From assembly GCF_001695855.1 (NCBI RefSeq), contig NZ_MBSS01000012.1:620001-684000 (forward strand): 64,000 bases of DNA, given 5' to 3'. This document shows positions 24,836 to 33,907 of the stretch, in pieces (the stretch's first letter is position 1; each line of letters opens with the position of its first letter). The position numbers and the translations under genes are program-made. Origin of the DNA: Ensifer sp. LC163 (GTDB lineage: Bacteria; Pseudomonadota; Alphaproteobacteria; Rhizobiales; Rhizobiaceae). The notes below the pieces were generated by a model that was given only the letters and a program-made list of their open reading frames with translations, had not been told where the DNA came from and did no database searches.

Positions 24836-25768
24836 ATGGAAAACCTGCGTCGCCTGCTCCCGTCTGCAGCCAGCCTCATCGTGTTCGAGGCGGCCGGCCG
24901 CCATCAGAATTTTACCCGCGCCGCCAGCGAGCTCGGCATGACGCAGGCCGCCGTCTCCTACGCCATTCGCGGATTGGAAGAACAATTGGGCGTGCCGCTC
25001 TTCCACCGCGTGCATCGCGCCGTCGAACTAACGGAGGCGGGCGAGAAATTCCACGCCGACGTTTCCGTCGGGCTCTCGCGAATTCAGAAGTCGGCGGAAG
25101 ACATCCGCTCCAAGGGGCGCGAGACCAATGTGACGCTTGCGGCATCGACCGCTTTTGCCTCGATGTGGATGCTGCCGCGCCTCAACCGGATGCGCGAGGA
25201 TCTGCCGGAGATCGATCTCAGGATCCAGACGAGCGTGCGCGATCTCGACCTCGACGAGGAGCCGATCCCGCTTGGCATCCGCGGCGGCGATCCGAGCCAT
25301 TGGCCGCGTTACCATGCCGCCCTTCTTGCCGAGGAGGTCGTCAATGCGGTGGCGACACCTGCCTATATCGAGCAGCATGGGCTGCCGAGCACGCCGGCCG
25401 ACCTGCTGCGCCACAACCTCATTCATCTGGAGGAACCGGTCCGGCGCGCCTGCGACTGGACCGAATGGTTTTCCAGCGCCGGCCTCCCCTACCCACCTCA
25501 GGCGCGGCGCCTTGCCATCAACGACTATGTCCTGGTGATCCAGGCGGTGCTTGCTGGCGAAGGCGTGGCGCTCGGCTGGGAGCACCTGACCGATCCGCAG
25601 GTTCGCTCCGGCGCCCTGGTCCCCGTCGGCGGCCATGTGCTGAAGACCGGGCTGGCGTTTTACGTCGTCTGGCCGCGCTCGCGCGAGCTGAACAACCAGG
25701 CGCGCCGGGTGAGGGATTGGTTGCTGGCGGAAGGCACGAGAAACCGGGCGGAGGGCGCCAAGGACTGA
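24836..25768 (+). CDS. LysR-family regulator (GcvA-like), divergent from the mttB-like gene
   Basis: 310-residue LysR-type regulator. The N-terminal HTH (about 10-70) reads SLIVFEAAGRHQNFTRAASE, LGMTQAAVSYAIRGLEEQLG, LFHRVHRAVELTEAG. The effector domain (about 95-300) contains WMLPRLNRMREDLPEIDLRI and VQAVLAGEGVALGWEHL-like sequence characteristic of the GcvA group. Its start is 90 bp from the start of the divergent methyltransferase gene, so it probably controls that operon and itself from the shared gap. TAAGCATAAGTTA (T-N11-A) lies just before the ATG but is a weak candidate site. Confidence 0.9.
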   Translation: MENLRRLLPSAASLIVFEAAGRHQNFTRAASELGMTQAAVSYAIRGLEEQLGVPLFHRVHRAVELTEAGEKFHADVSVGLSRIQKSAEDIRSKGRETNVTLAASTAFASMWMLPRLNRMREDLPEIDLRIQTSVRDLDLDEEPIPLGIRGGDPSHWPRYHAALLAEEVVNAVATPAYIEQHGLPSTPADLLRHNLIHLEEPVRRACDWTEWFSSAGLPYPPQARRLAINDYVLVIQAVLAGEGVALGWEHLTDPQVRSGALVPVGGHVLKTGLAFYVVWPRSRELNNQARRVRDWLLAEGTRNRAEGAKD

Positions 25769-25788
25769 CGCCTGGCCTAGGGCAACAC

Positions 25789-27138
25789 CTAGAGCTGAGC
25801 TGCGACGTCGCGATAGCGGTCCGAGAGGTAGCGCATTGTCGCGACAGCATCAGCCGGCTTGCCGTAGAAGTAGCCCTGGCCCATGCCGCAGCCGAGCGCC
25901 TTCAGCTTCAACGCCTCGGAAAAATCCTCGATGCCTTCGGCGACGACCTCAAGCTCCAGACCTTCGCACATCGAGACGATGGCCTTGATGATATGTTCAG
26001 AGGCCCGGTCGGCCGAAATCCGCGACACGAAGGCCCGATCGATCTTGACCTTGTCGAAGGAGAAGTCGCGAAGGCGTCCAAGGCTCGACTGGCCCGTGCC
26101 GAAATCGTCGAGGGAGACGCGAACGCCCGCCGCCCGCAACTCGGTCACGATCTTCTGGGCGGTCTCGGCATCGGCCATCACGGCCGTCTCGGTGATCTCC
26201 AGTTCCAGCCGCCGCGGATCGAGGCCGATCTGGTTGATAATCGTCAACAGCCGGTGGCTGGTGGCCGGATCCATCAACTGCGCCGACGACAGGTTGAACG
26301 ACAGGAAGAGCTCCTTCGGCCAGGAAAGTGCCGCGTGCGCCGCCTTGCGCAGCAGCGTCTCGGCCAGCGATTCGATGAAACCGCGCTCCTCCGCCAAAGG
26401 CACGAAGACGGCCGGCGAGACATAACCGAGATCGGCATCGCACCACCGCGCCAAGGCCTCGAAGCCGACGACCGCGTCGTTACGCAGATCGACGATCGGC
26501 TGGAAATGCACATCCACCTCGTTGGCGATGATCGCATTGCGCAGCGCCTGTTCGAGCTGCGTCGCGCGCTTCATCTCCTGCGCAATTTCCTGGGAATAGA
26601 CGGTGATCTGGCCGCGACCGCGGCGCTTGGAACGATAGAGCGCCGTGTCGGCGCTTTTCAGCAGATCTTCGAACACTTCGCCGGCGAAGGGATAGACGGC
26701 AAAACCGAAAGAAGCCGAAAGACGGACGTTGCGGTCGCCGAGATCGAAGGGCGCCGACAGCACCTCTTTCAGCATCAGGCCGACTTTCTCCGCGCCCTTG
26801 CGCTCGAAGACGAGCGGCAGGACGAAGGCGAACTCGTCGTTCTCGGAGCGGATGATCGTTGCGCCCTCTGGCGCGCAGGCTTGCAGCCGATGGGCGACCT
26901 GGCAGAGGATCTCGTCGCCGGCGCGTGGGCCGAAAAGATCGTTGATCGGCTTGAAGCCATCGATATTGGCAAGGCCAATGGTAAAGGGAGCGGGATCGCT
27001 GGCGCGCTCTTCGGCCAGATCGCAAACGGTCTTGCGGAGCTGGCGCGCATTGCCGAGCCCGGTCAACGGATCGATCGAGCCGTCCACGACCAGAGGCTCC
27101 CTGCCGATGCGGTGATAGGGAGTTTCCCCCGACATCAT
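25789..27138 (-). CDS. GGDEF-EAL protein with degenerate GGDEF, probable c-di-GMP phosphodiesterase
   Basis: 449-residue cytoplasmic protein. The GGDEF domain (about 22-180) begins DPLTGLGNARQLRKTV but its active-site motif is SENDEF (IIRSENDEFAFVL), so cyclase activity is unlikely. The EAL domain (about 195-440) keeps VGFEALARW, FNLSSAQL, LELEITETAVM, DDFGTGQSSL, KIDRAFV and EGIED, which fits an active phosphodiesterase. No membrane segment or sensor domain is seen. GGGGA lies 9 nt before the ATG at 27138; the frame is open to 27297. The nearby PAS-REC protein may share its signalling network, by inference. Confidence 0.9.
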   Translation of the reverse strand: MMSGETPYHRIGREPLVVDGSIDPLTGLGNARQLRKTVCDLAEERASDPAPFTIGLANIDGFKPINDLFGPRAGDEILCQVAHRLQACAPEGATIIRSENDEFAFVLPLVFERKGAEKVGLMLKEVLSAPFDLGDRNVRLSASFGFAVYPFAGEVFEDLLKSADTALYRSKRRGRGQITVYSQEIAQEMKRATQLEQALRNAIIANEVDVHFQPIVDLRNDAVVGFEALARWCDADLGYVSPAVFVPLAEERGFIESLAETLLRKAAHAALSWPKELFLSFNLSSAQLMDPATSHRLLTIINQIGLDPRRLELEITETAVMADAETAQKIVTELRAAGVRVSLDDFGTGQSSLGRLRDFSFDKVKIDRAFVSRISADRASEHIIKAIVSMCEGLELEVVAEGIEDFSEALKLKALGCGMGQGYFYGKPADAVATMRYLSDRYRDVAAQL

Positions 27139-27400
27139 CGGCCAAGTCCCCGGATCTGAAGTGAGCCCGGCCGTCCACGCCCGGTAGCCGACAAGGTAGG
27201 CCGGCCCGCGGAGCGGCGGCGCGCTTCCGGCAAGGTTCCGACGTTGACGGCTGAGGGGTTGCGATGCATTCCTGCGGGGCTCTACACTTTTTGGCAATAC
27301 GCTGCAGACGATCGCAATCGGCGGTTAACAATCCGATATCGCCTCGCTCCAAGATCTGCCATCGACATCCCCAATTCTAGCGAGTTGACACGATTTTCGA

Positions 27401-29125
27401 TCAACCTGTCGTTCGCATCGCCTTTGCCGGCATGAATTTTCGCAGCACGGCCTCGATCATGTCGGGGCTGACCGGCTTCATGATGTGATCATCCATACCC
27501 GATGCCTTGCACTGTTGCAGGTCGATGTCGAGGGCCTGGGCGGTCACGGCGATGATCGGTGTTCTCACGCCTTTCACTTTTTCCGCGGTTCGAATGGCAA
27601 CTGCCGCCTCGAAGCCGTTCATGACAGGCATGGACACGTCCATGAGCACCAGCGCCGGCTGAAGTTCATGCCAGAGTTCGACGGCTTCGCGGCCATTGGC
27701 GGCAATGCGGTGCGAGACACCGAGCCCTTCGAGGATCTGGGTAAAGACGAACTGGTTGATCTGGTTGTCCTCGGCAACGAGGACATCGACCTGTGAAACC
27801 GGAACGGCTGAAGCAGCTTCGTCCTCGAAGGAGAGCGACCAGTCCGATTGCAGGAGTGGCGAGGCTTGCGGGCGCTCGGCGCAAACACGGAATACCTCCG
27901 CAAGCACCGCCGCAGCATCCTGATCGGCTTCGACGGTAACGACGGGGCAGTTGCGCCAGGCCGTCGCGATATGCTCACCATCCGGAAAGGCGCCGTCGAG
28001 GAGCAGAACGTCGAGCTTCAGGCCGGCGCTGTCGGACGCCCTACCGAAGGCGGTCAATTCGTCGACGTTGCGCACTGCGCAGGCCTCGAGGCCCGAGCCG
28101 CGCAGGCGCGTCACCAGCCGTTCTTCCGTCAGCCGATCGGCAGTCGCAAGCAGAACGCGCAGGCCACGCGCTGGAAGCGTCTCGATCATCGATCCCGCTC
28201 CGACCAGTTGCTGCACGTTCAGCGCGCGAAACGGATCATAGAAATTCTGGGCCGGCGCAAAAATGCTGTAGTCGTTGATCTGGAGACCGCCGGAGGGGGC
28301 AGACCCATCCTCGGAGCCATTGTACCAGCCGGCGATATCAGTCACGTCGTTCATGCAACTGACGACGAAATGGCGGCCGGGCATGCCGACGCGATATTTG
28401 CGGGTGAGAACCCAGAGATCGCTGCCATCGGCGCGCACGATATGTTCCGCTTCCGAATGCGGCTTGCCGGTTTCAAGCACGCGCCGATCGGACTGCTCGA
28501 AACGTTCGGCAAGATCGCTTTCAACCAGATCCCAGGCCGAACGTCCGAGGATCGCCTCCTGGGAAAGGTCGTGGATGAGGCAGAACGCCTTGTTGACGGC
28601 GATATAGTTGAGGTTGCGATCCTTGACGCAGATCGGATTGGGCTGAGCGTCGAGGATTTCCTCGGTCAACTCGACCCGCTCGAGATCCGTCTGCAGCTGC
28701 TCGTCGCGCTTCCTCTGGTCGGAAACGTCAGTGATCGACAGGATGCCGATACCGCTGGAGAGGCGGCGCTTGCGCATCGACACCCATCGGGTTCGGCCGG
28801 AACGCTCGACATTCTCGTAGCGCTCGCGCCAGTGCAGCGCCATATGCTCGGCAATCCAGTCCTCGCGGTTCGTCCGCCGGCGGCTGTTTTCGGGAACGGT
28901 GCCGGGGCGAACGCCGGTGTCGTAGACGGCGCCGAGAAAATCGCGCAGGCGGGTTCCCGGCAGCAGCATCTCGGCAGGTACGGGGAAATATTGCAGCATG
29001 GTGCGACTGGCAAAGAGGATGGTGTCGTCCCGGCCGCAGACGAGCATCGCAAAGCCGAGCGCATCGCAGCTCGACTCGAGAATGATCCTGTTGATGTCCG
29101 CGCCGTTCGGCGCCCCATCGTTCAT
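27401..29125 (-). CDS. PAS-PAS-REC-REC protein lacking a histidine kinase domain
   Basis: 574 residues. Two PAS domains are seen at about 15-130 and 145-265 (the second with ILDAQPNPICVKDRNLNYIA). A degenerate receiver is at about 315-425 (LRVLLATADRLTEERLVTRL, LLLDGAF), followed by a complete receiver at about 448-565. The complete receiver has VDVLVAEDNQINQ, the phospho-acceptor Asp in LVLMDVSMPVMNG, Thr in IIAVTAQ and Lys in HIMKPV. No HisKA or ATPase domain is present, so it must receive phosphate from a separate kinase or phosphotransfer protein. GAGGA lies upstream of the ATG. A RIME1 copy starts 19 bp upstream of the start codon. Confidence 0.85.
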   Translation of the reverse strand: MNDGAPNGADINRIILESSCDALGFAMLVCGRDDTILFASRTMLQYFPVPAEMLLPGTRLRDFLGAVYDTGVRPGTVPENSRRRTNREDWIAEHMALHWRERYENVERSGRTRWVSMRKRRLSSGIGILSITDVSDQRKRDEQLQTDLERVELTEEILDAQPNPICVKDRNLNYIAVNKAFCLIHDLSQEAILGRSAWDLVESDLAERFEQSDRRVLETGKPHSEAEHIVRADGSDLWVLTRKYRVGMPGRHFVVSCMNDVTDIAGWYNGSEDGSAPSGGLQINDYSIFAPAQNFYDPFRALNVQQLVGAGSMIETLPARGLRVLLATADRLTEERLVTRLRGSGLEACAVRNVDELTAFGRASDSAGLKLDVLLLDGAFPDGEHIATAWRNCPVVTVEADQDAAAVLAEVFRVCAERPQASPLLQSDWSLSFEDEAASAVPVSQVDVLVAEDNQINQFVFTQILEGLGVSHRIAANGREAVELWHELQPALVLMDVSMPVMNGFEAAVAIRTAEKVKGVRTPIIAVTAQALDIDLQQCKASGMDDHIMKPVSPDMIEAVLRKFMPAKAMRTTG

Positions 29126-29143
29126 TGCACTGTCCTCACTCGC

Positions 29144-29246
29144 CTACTGCATGTTTCCTTAGATCGTCTCCCGATTTAAGGAAACATGCAGCCATTCAAA
29201 GTGCCACAGCGACCTTGACGCGTCGAATAAGACGCGCGGCGCTGTT
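29144..29246 (+). repeat. RIME1-type intergenic mosaic element
   Basis: About 103 bp. The left palindrome at 29147-29192 pairs CTGCATGTTTCCTTAGATCG with CGATTTAAGGAAACATGCAG. The right palindrome at 29217-29240 is GACGCGTCGAATAAGACGCG. It lies in the gap between the PAS-REC gene (leftward) and mutL (rightward). Confidence 0.85.
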
Positions 29247-29530
29247 GCGGCGGTTTCATTTCGGGACATGCTGGGATGGCCTTGGAAGGCGTCTCTTCGA
29301 GCGGGGTGACACGACGTCCAGCAACGCCGCAGTGCTCCAAAGACAAAACCCGTGATCATTCAGGTTGTTGTGGAAAATCGCAGCAGAATGTTAAGGGGCA
29401 ATTAAATCCTCGTCTCATTTTTTGGTGCACCAATGGGCTGCACAACCAGAATTTGGTGATCGGAGATGCCAGACGGGGACAGACCCGTATTTCCGCTTCC
29501 GTTCCGTCGCCGAATCCGGGAAAATAGAGC

Positions 29531-31339
29531 ATGGCCATCAAGCAGCTCTCCGAGACCCTCATCAATCAGATCGCCGCCGGCGAAGTCATCGAACGTCCCG
29601 CCAGTGCCGCCAAGGAACTGATCGAGAACGCGCTCGACGCCGGCGCGACCAGGATCGAAATCGCCACCGCCGGCGGCGGCAAGACGCTGCTGCGCGTAAC
29701 CGACAACGGCGCCGGCATGCAGCCGACCGACCTGGAGCTGGCGGTCAAGCGCCACTGCACGTCAAAACTCGACGACAACCTGTTCGACATCCGCACGCTC
29801 GGTTTTCGCGGCGAGGCCCTGCCCTCGATCGGATCGGTTTCCCGGCTTTCGATCACCACCCGGACGGCTGGTGCCACCGAGGGCGCCGTCATCACCATTG
29901 CCGGCGGCAGGACGGATTCCGTTCGCCCTTCGCCCGCCAATACCGGTACGGTCGTCGAGGTCCGCGACCTGTTCTTTGCGACCCCTGCCCGGCTCAAGTT
30001 CATGAAGTCGGAAAAGGCCGAGGCATCGGCAATTTCGGATGTGGTGCGCCGTATGGCGATTGCCTTTCCGAAGGTGCGTTTCGTACTGTCCGGATCGGAT
30101 CGAACGACGTTGGAGTTTCCGGCGACGGGCGACGACCGGCTCGCCCGCATGGCGCAGGTGCTTGGCAAGGAGTTTCGCGACAACGCCATAGAGATCGATG
30201 CCGAGCGCGAGGACATCCAGCTGACCGGCTTTGCCGGGGTGCCGACCTACAACCGCGGCAACTCGCTGCAGCAATATGTCTTCGTCAACGGTCGTCCGGT
30301 CCAGGACAAGCAACTGTTGTCCGCCATTCGCGCGGCCTATTCCGAAACGATCCCGCATGGCCGCTATCCCGTGGCGGTGCTGTCGATCACGCTCGACCCG
30401 GCACTCGTCGACGTCAACGTGCATCCCGCGAAATCGGACGTTCGCTTCCGCGATCCGGGCCTCATTCGCGGGCTGATCATCGGTGCCATCCGTCAAGCTC
30501 TGGCGCGGGAGGGCGACCGGGCGTCGACGACGGGCGCGAGCGGGATGATGCAGGCGTTCCGCACCGAACCGTTCCGGCCGCGCCAGCCATGGAGCGCGGA
30601 AAGCTCGCCCTACCGGCCGACGCATTTCGAGACGATGGATCGCGGCCTGTCCGAGACGCCGCAGGCAAGCTTCGCCGCCTTCACCGCGCCCTCGGCCCGG
30701 ACGGCAGCGCCTTTGCCCGAGCCTGAGCGGGCGATCGCAGACGCGCCGGCACCACAATCCTTTCCGCTCGGTGCCGTGCGCGCGCAACTTCACGAAAACT
30801 ACATCGTCGCGCAGACGCAGGATGGCCTCGTCATCGTCGACCAGCATGCCGCCCATGAACGCCTCGTCTTCGAAACCATGCGAACGGCGCTGCATTCGAA
30901 GCCCGTCGCCGCCCAGGCTTTGCTGATCCCGGAAATCGTCGACCTTTCCGAAGACGATTGCGACCGGCTGATGACGCATGCGGACGAACTGGGTCGCCTC
31001 GGCCTTGGCATCGAGCGCTTCGGACCCGGCGCCATCGCGGTGCGGGAAACGCCGGCGATGCTGGGCGAAATGGATGCCGCGGGGCTGGTGCGCCAGCTCG
31101 CGGACGAAATTGCCGAATGGGACACGGCCAACGGGCTTGCCAGCCGGCTTGAATATCTCGCCGCAACGATGGCCTGCCATGGATCGGTTCGTTCCGGCCG
31201 CCGGATGCGCACCGAGGAAATGAACGCTCTTCTGCGCCAGATGGAAGCAACGCCGGGCTCCGGCCAGTGCAATCATGGCCGGCCGACCTACATCGAGCTG
31301 AAGCTCTCCGACATCGAGCGGCTGTTCGGCAGGAGCTGA
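29531..31339 (+). CDS. mutL: DNA mismatch repair protein MutL
   Basis: 602-residue mismatch-repair ATPase that couples MutS recognition to strand incision. The N-terminal GHKL ATPase shows [28 protein letters not shown] and [12 protein letters not shown]. The C-terminal dimerisation domain contains [12 protein letters not shown], the DQHA(X)2E(X)4E endonuclease motif, plus [12 protein letters not shown] and CNHGRP. This predicts an endonuclease-active MutL, as expected in bacteria without MutH. The proline- and alanine-rich linker at about 335-415 is normal. The DUF2093 gene follows in the same direction. Confidence 0.97.
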   Translation: MAIKQLSETLINQIAAGEVIERPASAAKELIENALDAGATRIEIATAGGGKTLLRVTDNGAGMQPTDLELAVKRHCTSKLDDNLFDIRTLGFRGEALPSIGSVSRLSITTRTAGATEGAVITIAGGRTDSVRPSPANTGTVVEVRDLFFATPARLKFMKSEKAEASAISDVVRRMAIAFPKVRFVLSGSDRTTLEFPATGDDRLARMAQVLGKEFRDNAIEIDAEREDIQLTGFAGVPTYNRGNSLQQYVFVNGRPVQDKQLLSAIRAAYSETIPHGRYPVAVLSITLDPALVDVNVHPAKSDVRFRDPGLIRGLIIGAIRQALAREGDRASTTGASGMMQAFRTEPFRPRQPWSAESSPYRPTHFETMDRGLSETPQASFAAFTAPSARTAAPLPEPERAIADAPAPQSFPLGAVRAQLHENYIVAQTQDGLVIVDQHAAHERLVFETMRTALHSKPVAAQALLIPEIVDLSEDDCDRLMTHADELGRLGLGIERFGPGAIAVRETPAMLGEMDAAGLVRQLADEIAEWDTANGLASRLEYLAATMACHGSVRSGRRMRTEEMNALLRQMEATPGSGQCNHGRPTYIELKLSDIERLFGRS

Positions 31340-31437
31340 CACCGTGAACGGGTCTGCAACGGCGAAATGCGCTGGCATTTTACCGGGCGCCGGGCTAGAT
31401 CAGAGAACCGACCAAGAAGACGAAACAGGCCTTGAAG

Positions 31438-31671
31438 ATGATGAACCGGTTTGAAGGAAGCGCCTCGCGCGAAGCGAAGATCCGTTATCTCGACGGTGAC
31501 TTTCAGATCGTTCTTGCCGGTTCGCATGTGATCTGCGCGATGACGGGCAAAACCATCCCGGTCGACGAACTGCGCTACTGGAGCGTTGCCCGCCAGGAGC
31601 CCTATGTCGACGCGGAAGCCTCTCTCGAAGCGGAGAAGCGCGCGGGCGCCCTGCCCAACCAGCGCCGCTAA
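31438..31671 (+). CDS. DUF2093-family small protein
   Basis: 77-residue conserved alphaproteobacterial protein of unknown function (DUF2093). Typical core residues are AKIRYLDGDFQIVLAGSHV, CAMTGKTIPVDELRYWSV and RQEPYVDAEAS. Two ATG codons, 31438 and 31441, could serve as start; a TTG at 31432 is less likely. It sits about 100 bp after mutL and could be co-transcribed with it. An intergenic palindromic element follows the stop codon immediately. Confidence 0.85.
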   Translation: MMNRFEGSASREAKIRYLDGDFQIVLAGSHVICAMTGKTIPVDELRYWSVARQEPYVDAEASLEAEKRAGALPNQRR

Positions 31672-31743
31672 AGCCTTTCCAGGGAAAGCGCGAAACGAAG
31701 TGATAGAGCGTGTCCAGGTCTCCGTTTAAGACGGAAACGCTCT
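31672..31743. repeat. Second intergenic palindromic element, short copy
   Basis: Begins one base after the DUF2093 stop. It contains CTTTCCAGGGAAAG and AGAGCGTGTCC ... GGAAACGCTCT, which match, in reverse orientation, both modules of the element at 18802-18903. It lies between convergent genes (DUF2093 and lpxK) and could act as a bidirectional transcript end. Confidence 0.55.
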
Positions 31744-31760
31744 GCCGCGCCGATCGAACG

Positions 31761-32801
31761 TTATTTCTGCTCCGCTTCCCGCAGCTTGCGGGCGCGTGCC
31801 GCCGACAGCGCGGCTGTCACGATCTTCGCGGGCGCCGACGGATCGTCGAAGTGCACGTCGATTTCAATCACCCGGCTTGCCCCAGCCAATTCCGCTGCCC
31901 TACCATGACCGGGCTCCAGGCGAACCATGTCCTTGGCCGTGGTCACGAGGACGCAGCCGAGTGCTGAGGCGCGGTCGAGGAGGTCCGATATCTCGTCCTC
32001 TGAAAAATGATGATGGTCGGGGAAGCTGCGCGTTTCCTCAATTACGGCTCCGGTCTCACGCACGGTGCGATAGAATTTTTCCGGATCGGCGATACCGGCC
32101 CAGGCCAGCACCTTGACTCCGTTCAGCGAGCCGTCGTCGAGGCGCACGACTTCCGCCTCGTAGATCTGCTTGCCCGCCCGTGCGGCACGGCGGATCAGGG
32201 CGTCGGCCTCTACCCCGTCACCGATCTTCAACAGCGCCGTTGCGTGGCGCAACTGATTTGAAAGCGGCGCACGCACGGGACCTGACGGCACGAGGTAACC
32301 GTTGCCGATACCACGACGGGAATCGATGACGAGTAGCGCGAAGTCGAAGGCGAGCCGCGCGCTCTGGAAACCATCGTCCATGATGATGATATCCGCACCT
32401 TCGGCCACCAATCGGCGAGCTCCGTCGACGCGGCGCCGACACACCACCGTCAGCGCCTCGCGCGCCAGCAACAACGGCTCGTCGCCGACGTCACGCGCCC
32501 TGTGGTGCTCCAGATCGACGATCGTCGTCACGTCGAGCGACCCACCATAGCCGCGGCTGAGGAACCCCGGCTTCAGACCCTTGGCCCTGACGGCGCGTGC
32601 AAGCGCGATCGCCGTCGGCGTCTTGCCGGCACCGCCGACCGTGAAGTTGCCGATGCAGATGATCGGGACCGACACGGACGCCCGGTGGCCGCGATCCATG
32701 CGCAGGCCGGCAATACGCCCATAGATCCAGGAAAACGGCCACAAAGCACGGGCACGCCAATCCGCCTTGGTCCACCAGAACGGCGGCGCTTCCGATACCA
32801 T
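31761..32801 (-). CDS. lpxK: Tetraacyldisaccharide 4'-kinase
   Basis: Inner-membrane kinase that phosphorylates the lipid A disaccharide at the 4' position. The protein is 346 residues, normal for rhizobia. After an N-terminal amphipathic/membrane region ([20 protein letters not shown]) it has the P-loop [52 protein letters not shown] and [11 protein letters not shown]. The start at 32801 ([10 protein letters not shown]) matches family N-termini; the frame is open to 33014. In the same direction upstream lie gph and waaA, and waaA belongs to the same lipopolysaccharide pathway. Confidence 0.95.
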   Translation of the reverse strand: MVSEAPPFWWTKADWRARALWPFSWIYGRIAGLRMDRGHRASVSVPIICIGNFTVGGAGKTPTAIALARAVRAKGLKPGFLSRGYGGSLDVTTIVDLEHHRARDVGDEPLLLAREALTVVCRRRVDGARRLVAEGADIIIMDDGFQSARLAFDFALLVIDSRRGIGNGYLVPSGPVRAPLSNQLRHATALLKIGDGVEADALIRRAARAGKQIYEAEVVRLDDGSLNGVKVLAWAGIADPEKFYRTVRETGAVIEETRSFPDHHHFSEDEISDLLDRASALGCVLVTTAKDMVRLEPGHGRAAELAGASRVIEIDVHFDDPSAPAKIVTAALSAARARKLREAEQK

Positions 32802-32974
32802 CTTTGTTTCCGCAGCCCCCGGCCGTCTTTGTCCTTCTCGGAAGGACGGTGCATATCTTGCCTGCCGCTGCCCGAAAAACCGTCGGCGGCATGCCTGCCG
32901 ACAAAAAACGTCAGAACGCGGAAAAAGGCAAGCGGCACAAGACAATGCGGAGTTCCGTACACTTCCTTGGAAGC

Positions 32975-33090
32975 TTAGGCGGCGCTTTCGACCGCAAGGC
33001 CGGCCGCCTTCCAATCCGGAAATCCGCTCTCGAGCCGGCGGACGGCAAGGCCTTTATCCTGCAGTACCGTCACGGCATCGGCTGTCGGCG
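32975..33090 (-). pseudogene. Remnant of a rhodanese-domain protein
   Basis: About 36 codons read [17 protein letters not shown] followed by [15 protein letters not shown] and a stop. This matches the C-terminal end of rhodanese domains (the GG(F/W)xxWxxAGLPVE element). No catalytic Cys loop, N-terminal half or plausible start is present, because upstream in-frame sequence runs into gph. It looks like a truncated gene left between lpxK and gph; related rhizobial genes often fuse an ArsR domain to rhodanese. Confidence 0.5.
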
Positions 33091-33177
33091 TTGGTTTTAT
33101 CGATCCTCTGGTGATCAGAGGACCACGTTCGTAGCCCTTGAGAGTGGCCGCGAAAGAAATGCGGCTCAGCGAAAAAC

Positions 33178-33882
33178 CTAGAGGACGGCTTCGAGTTCGG
33201 TGATATCGGCCAGGCAATGGTCGGAGGCATCGGCCAGCGACTGGCGCGAGCCGGTGCCCGTCAGGACAGCGACGGTCATGCCCACGCCGGCGCTGCGGCC
33301 CATATGCATGTCATGATTGTTGTCGCCGACGACCACGACCTGTTGCGGATCGAGCCCCGTGGCCGCGCAGAAGCCGAGCACCATGCCAGGCTGCGGCTTG
33401 ACACCGTAGCCGCTGTCGTAGCCGGCGACATAATGCAGATAGCCGTCGAAGCCGAAGCGCCTGGCGGTTTCGCGGATAGAGCGCTCATTGTCGCTGGATG
33501 CCACACCGAGGCGATAACCCTTGGCATGCAGACCGGCAAAGAACGAACCGAGGTCGGTGACCGGCACCGCATATTCGGCCGAACGGGCAAACAACCCGTC
33601 AAACAGCGTCGTCAACGCCTCCACGGTAAACGGCGCGCCGGCAGCGACGAAGCCGGTTGCGATCTCGACCGTGTTTCCGGCGGCAAGCAGGCTGTCGGGC
33701 AGCACATGGCCGGTGTCCGGATCCATGCCGCCCGCCTTGAGCAGCATGCGGGCCAGGGCTTCGTCGCCCTTGGCCGCTATCTTCGCCAGCTCGTAGTTCA
33801 CCGGCACCCAGCTCTTGGCATAGTCGAGAAGCGTTCCGTCCTTGTCGAACAGGATACCGGCGATGGCTGTCGGTGCGCTCAT
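33178..33882 (-). CDS. gph: Phosphoglycolate phosphatase-like HAD hydrolase
   Basis: 234-residue haloacid-dehalogenase-type phosphatase. HAD motif I is ILFDKDGTLLDY, motif II ASSDNERS, the Lys motif YGVKPQPGM, and motif IV VVVGDNNHDMHMGR. A helical cap domain lies between residues about 16 and 85. It may dephosphorylate 2-phosphoglycolate, but the substrate of such HAD proteins cannot be fixed by sequence. The start at 33882 (MSAPTAIAG) fits; GGGAG lies upstream. It follows waaA by 25 bp in the same direction. Confidence 0.82.
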   Translation of the reverse strand: MSAPTAIAGILFDKDGTLLDYAKSWVPVNYELAKIAAKGDEALARMLLKAGGMDPDTGHVLPDSLLAAGNTVEIATGFVAAGAPFTVEALTTLFDGLFARSAEYAVPVTDLGSFFAGLHAKGYRLGVASSDNERSIRETARRFGFDGYLHYVAGYDSGYGVKPQPGMVLGFCAATGLDPQQVVVVGDNNHDMHMGRSAGVGMTVAVLTGTGSRQSLADASDHCLADITELEAVL

Positions 33883-33907
33883 GGTGATCTTACGTCTCCC
33901 GATGCGG

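Noticed and set aside
24811..27159. A 782-codon plus-strand open frame
   Set aside because: It overlaps the LysR gene in another frame and the GGDEF-EAL gene antisense; composition is that of a shadow frame.
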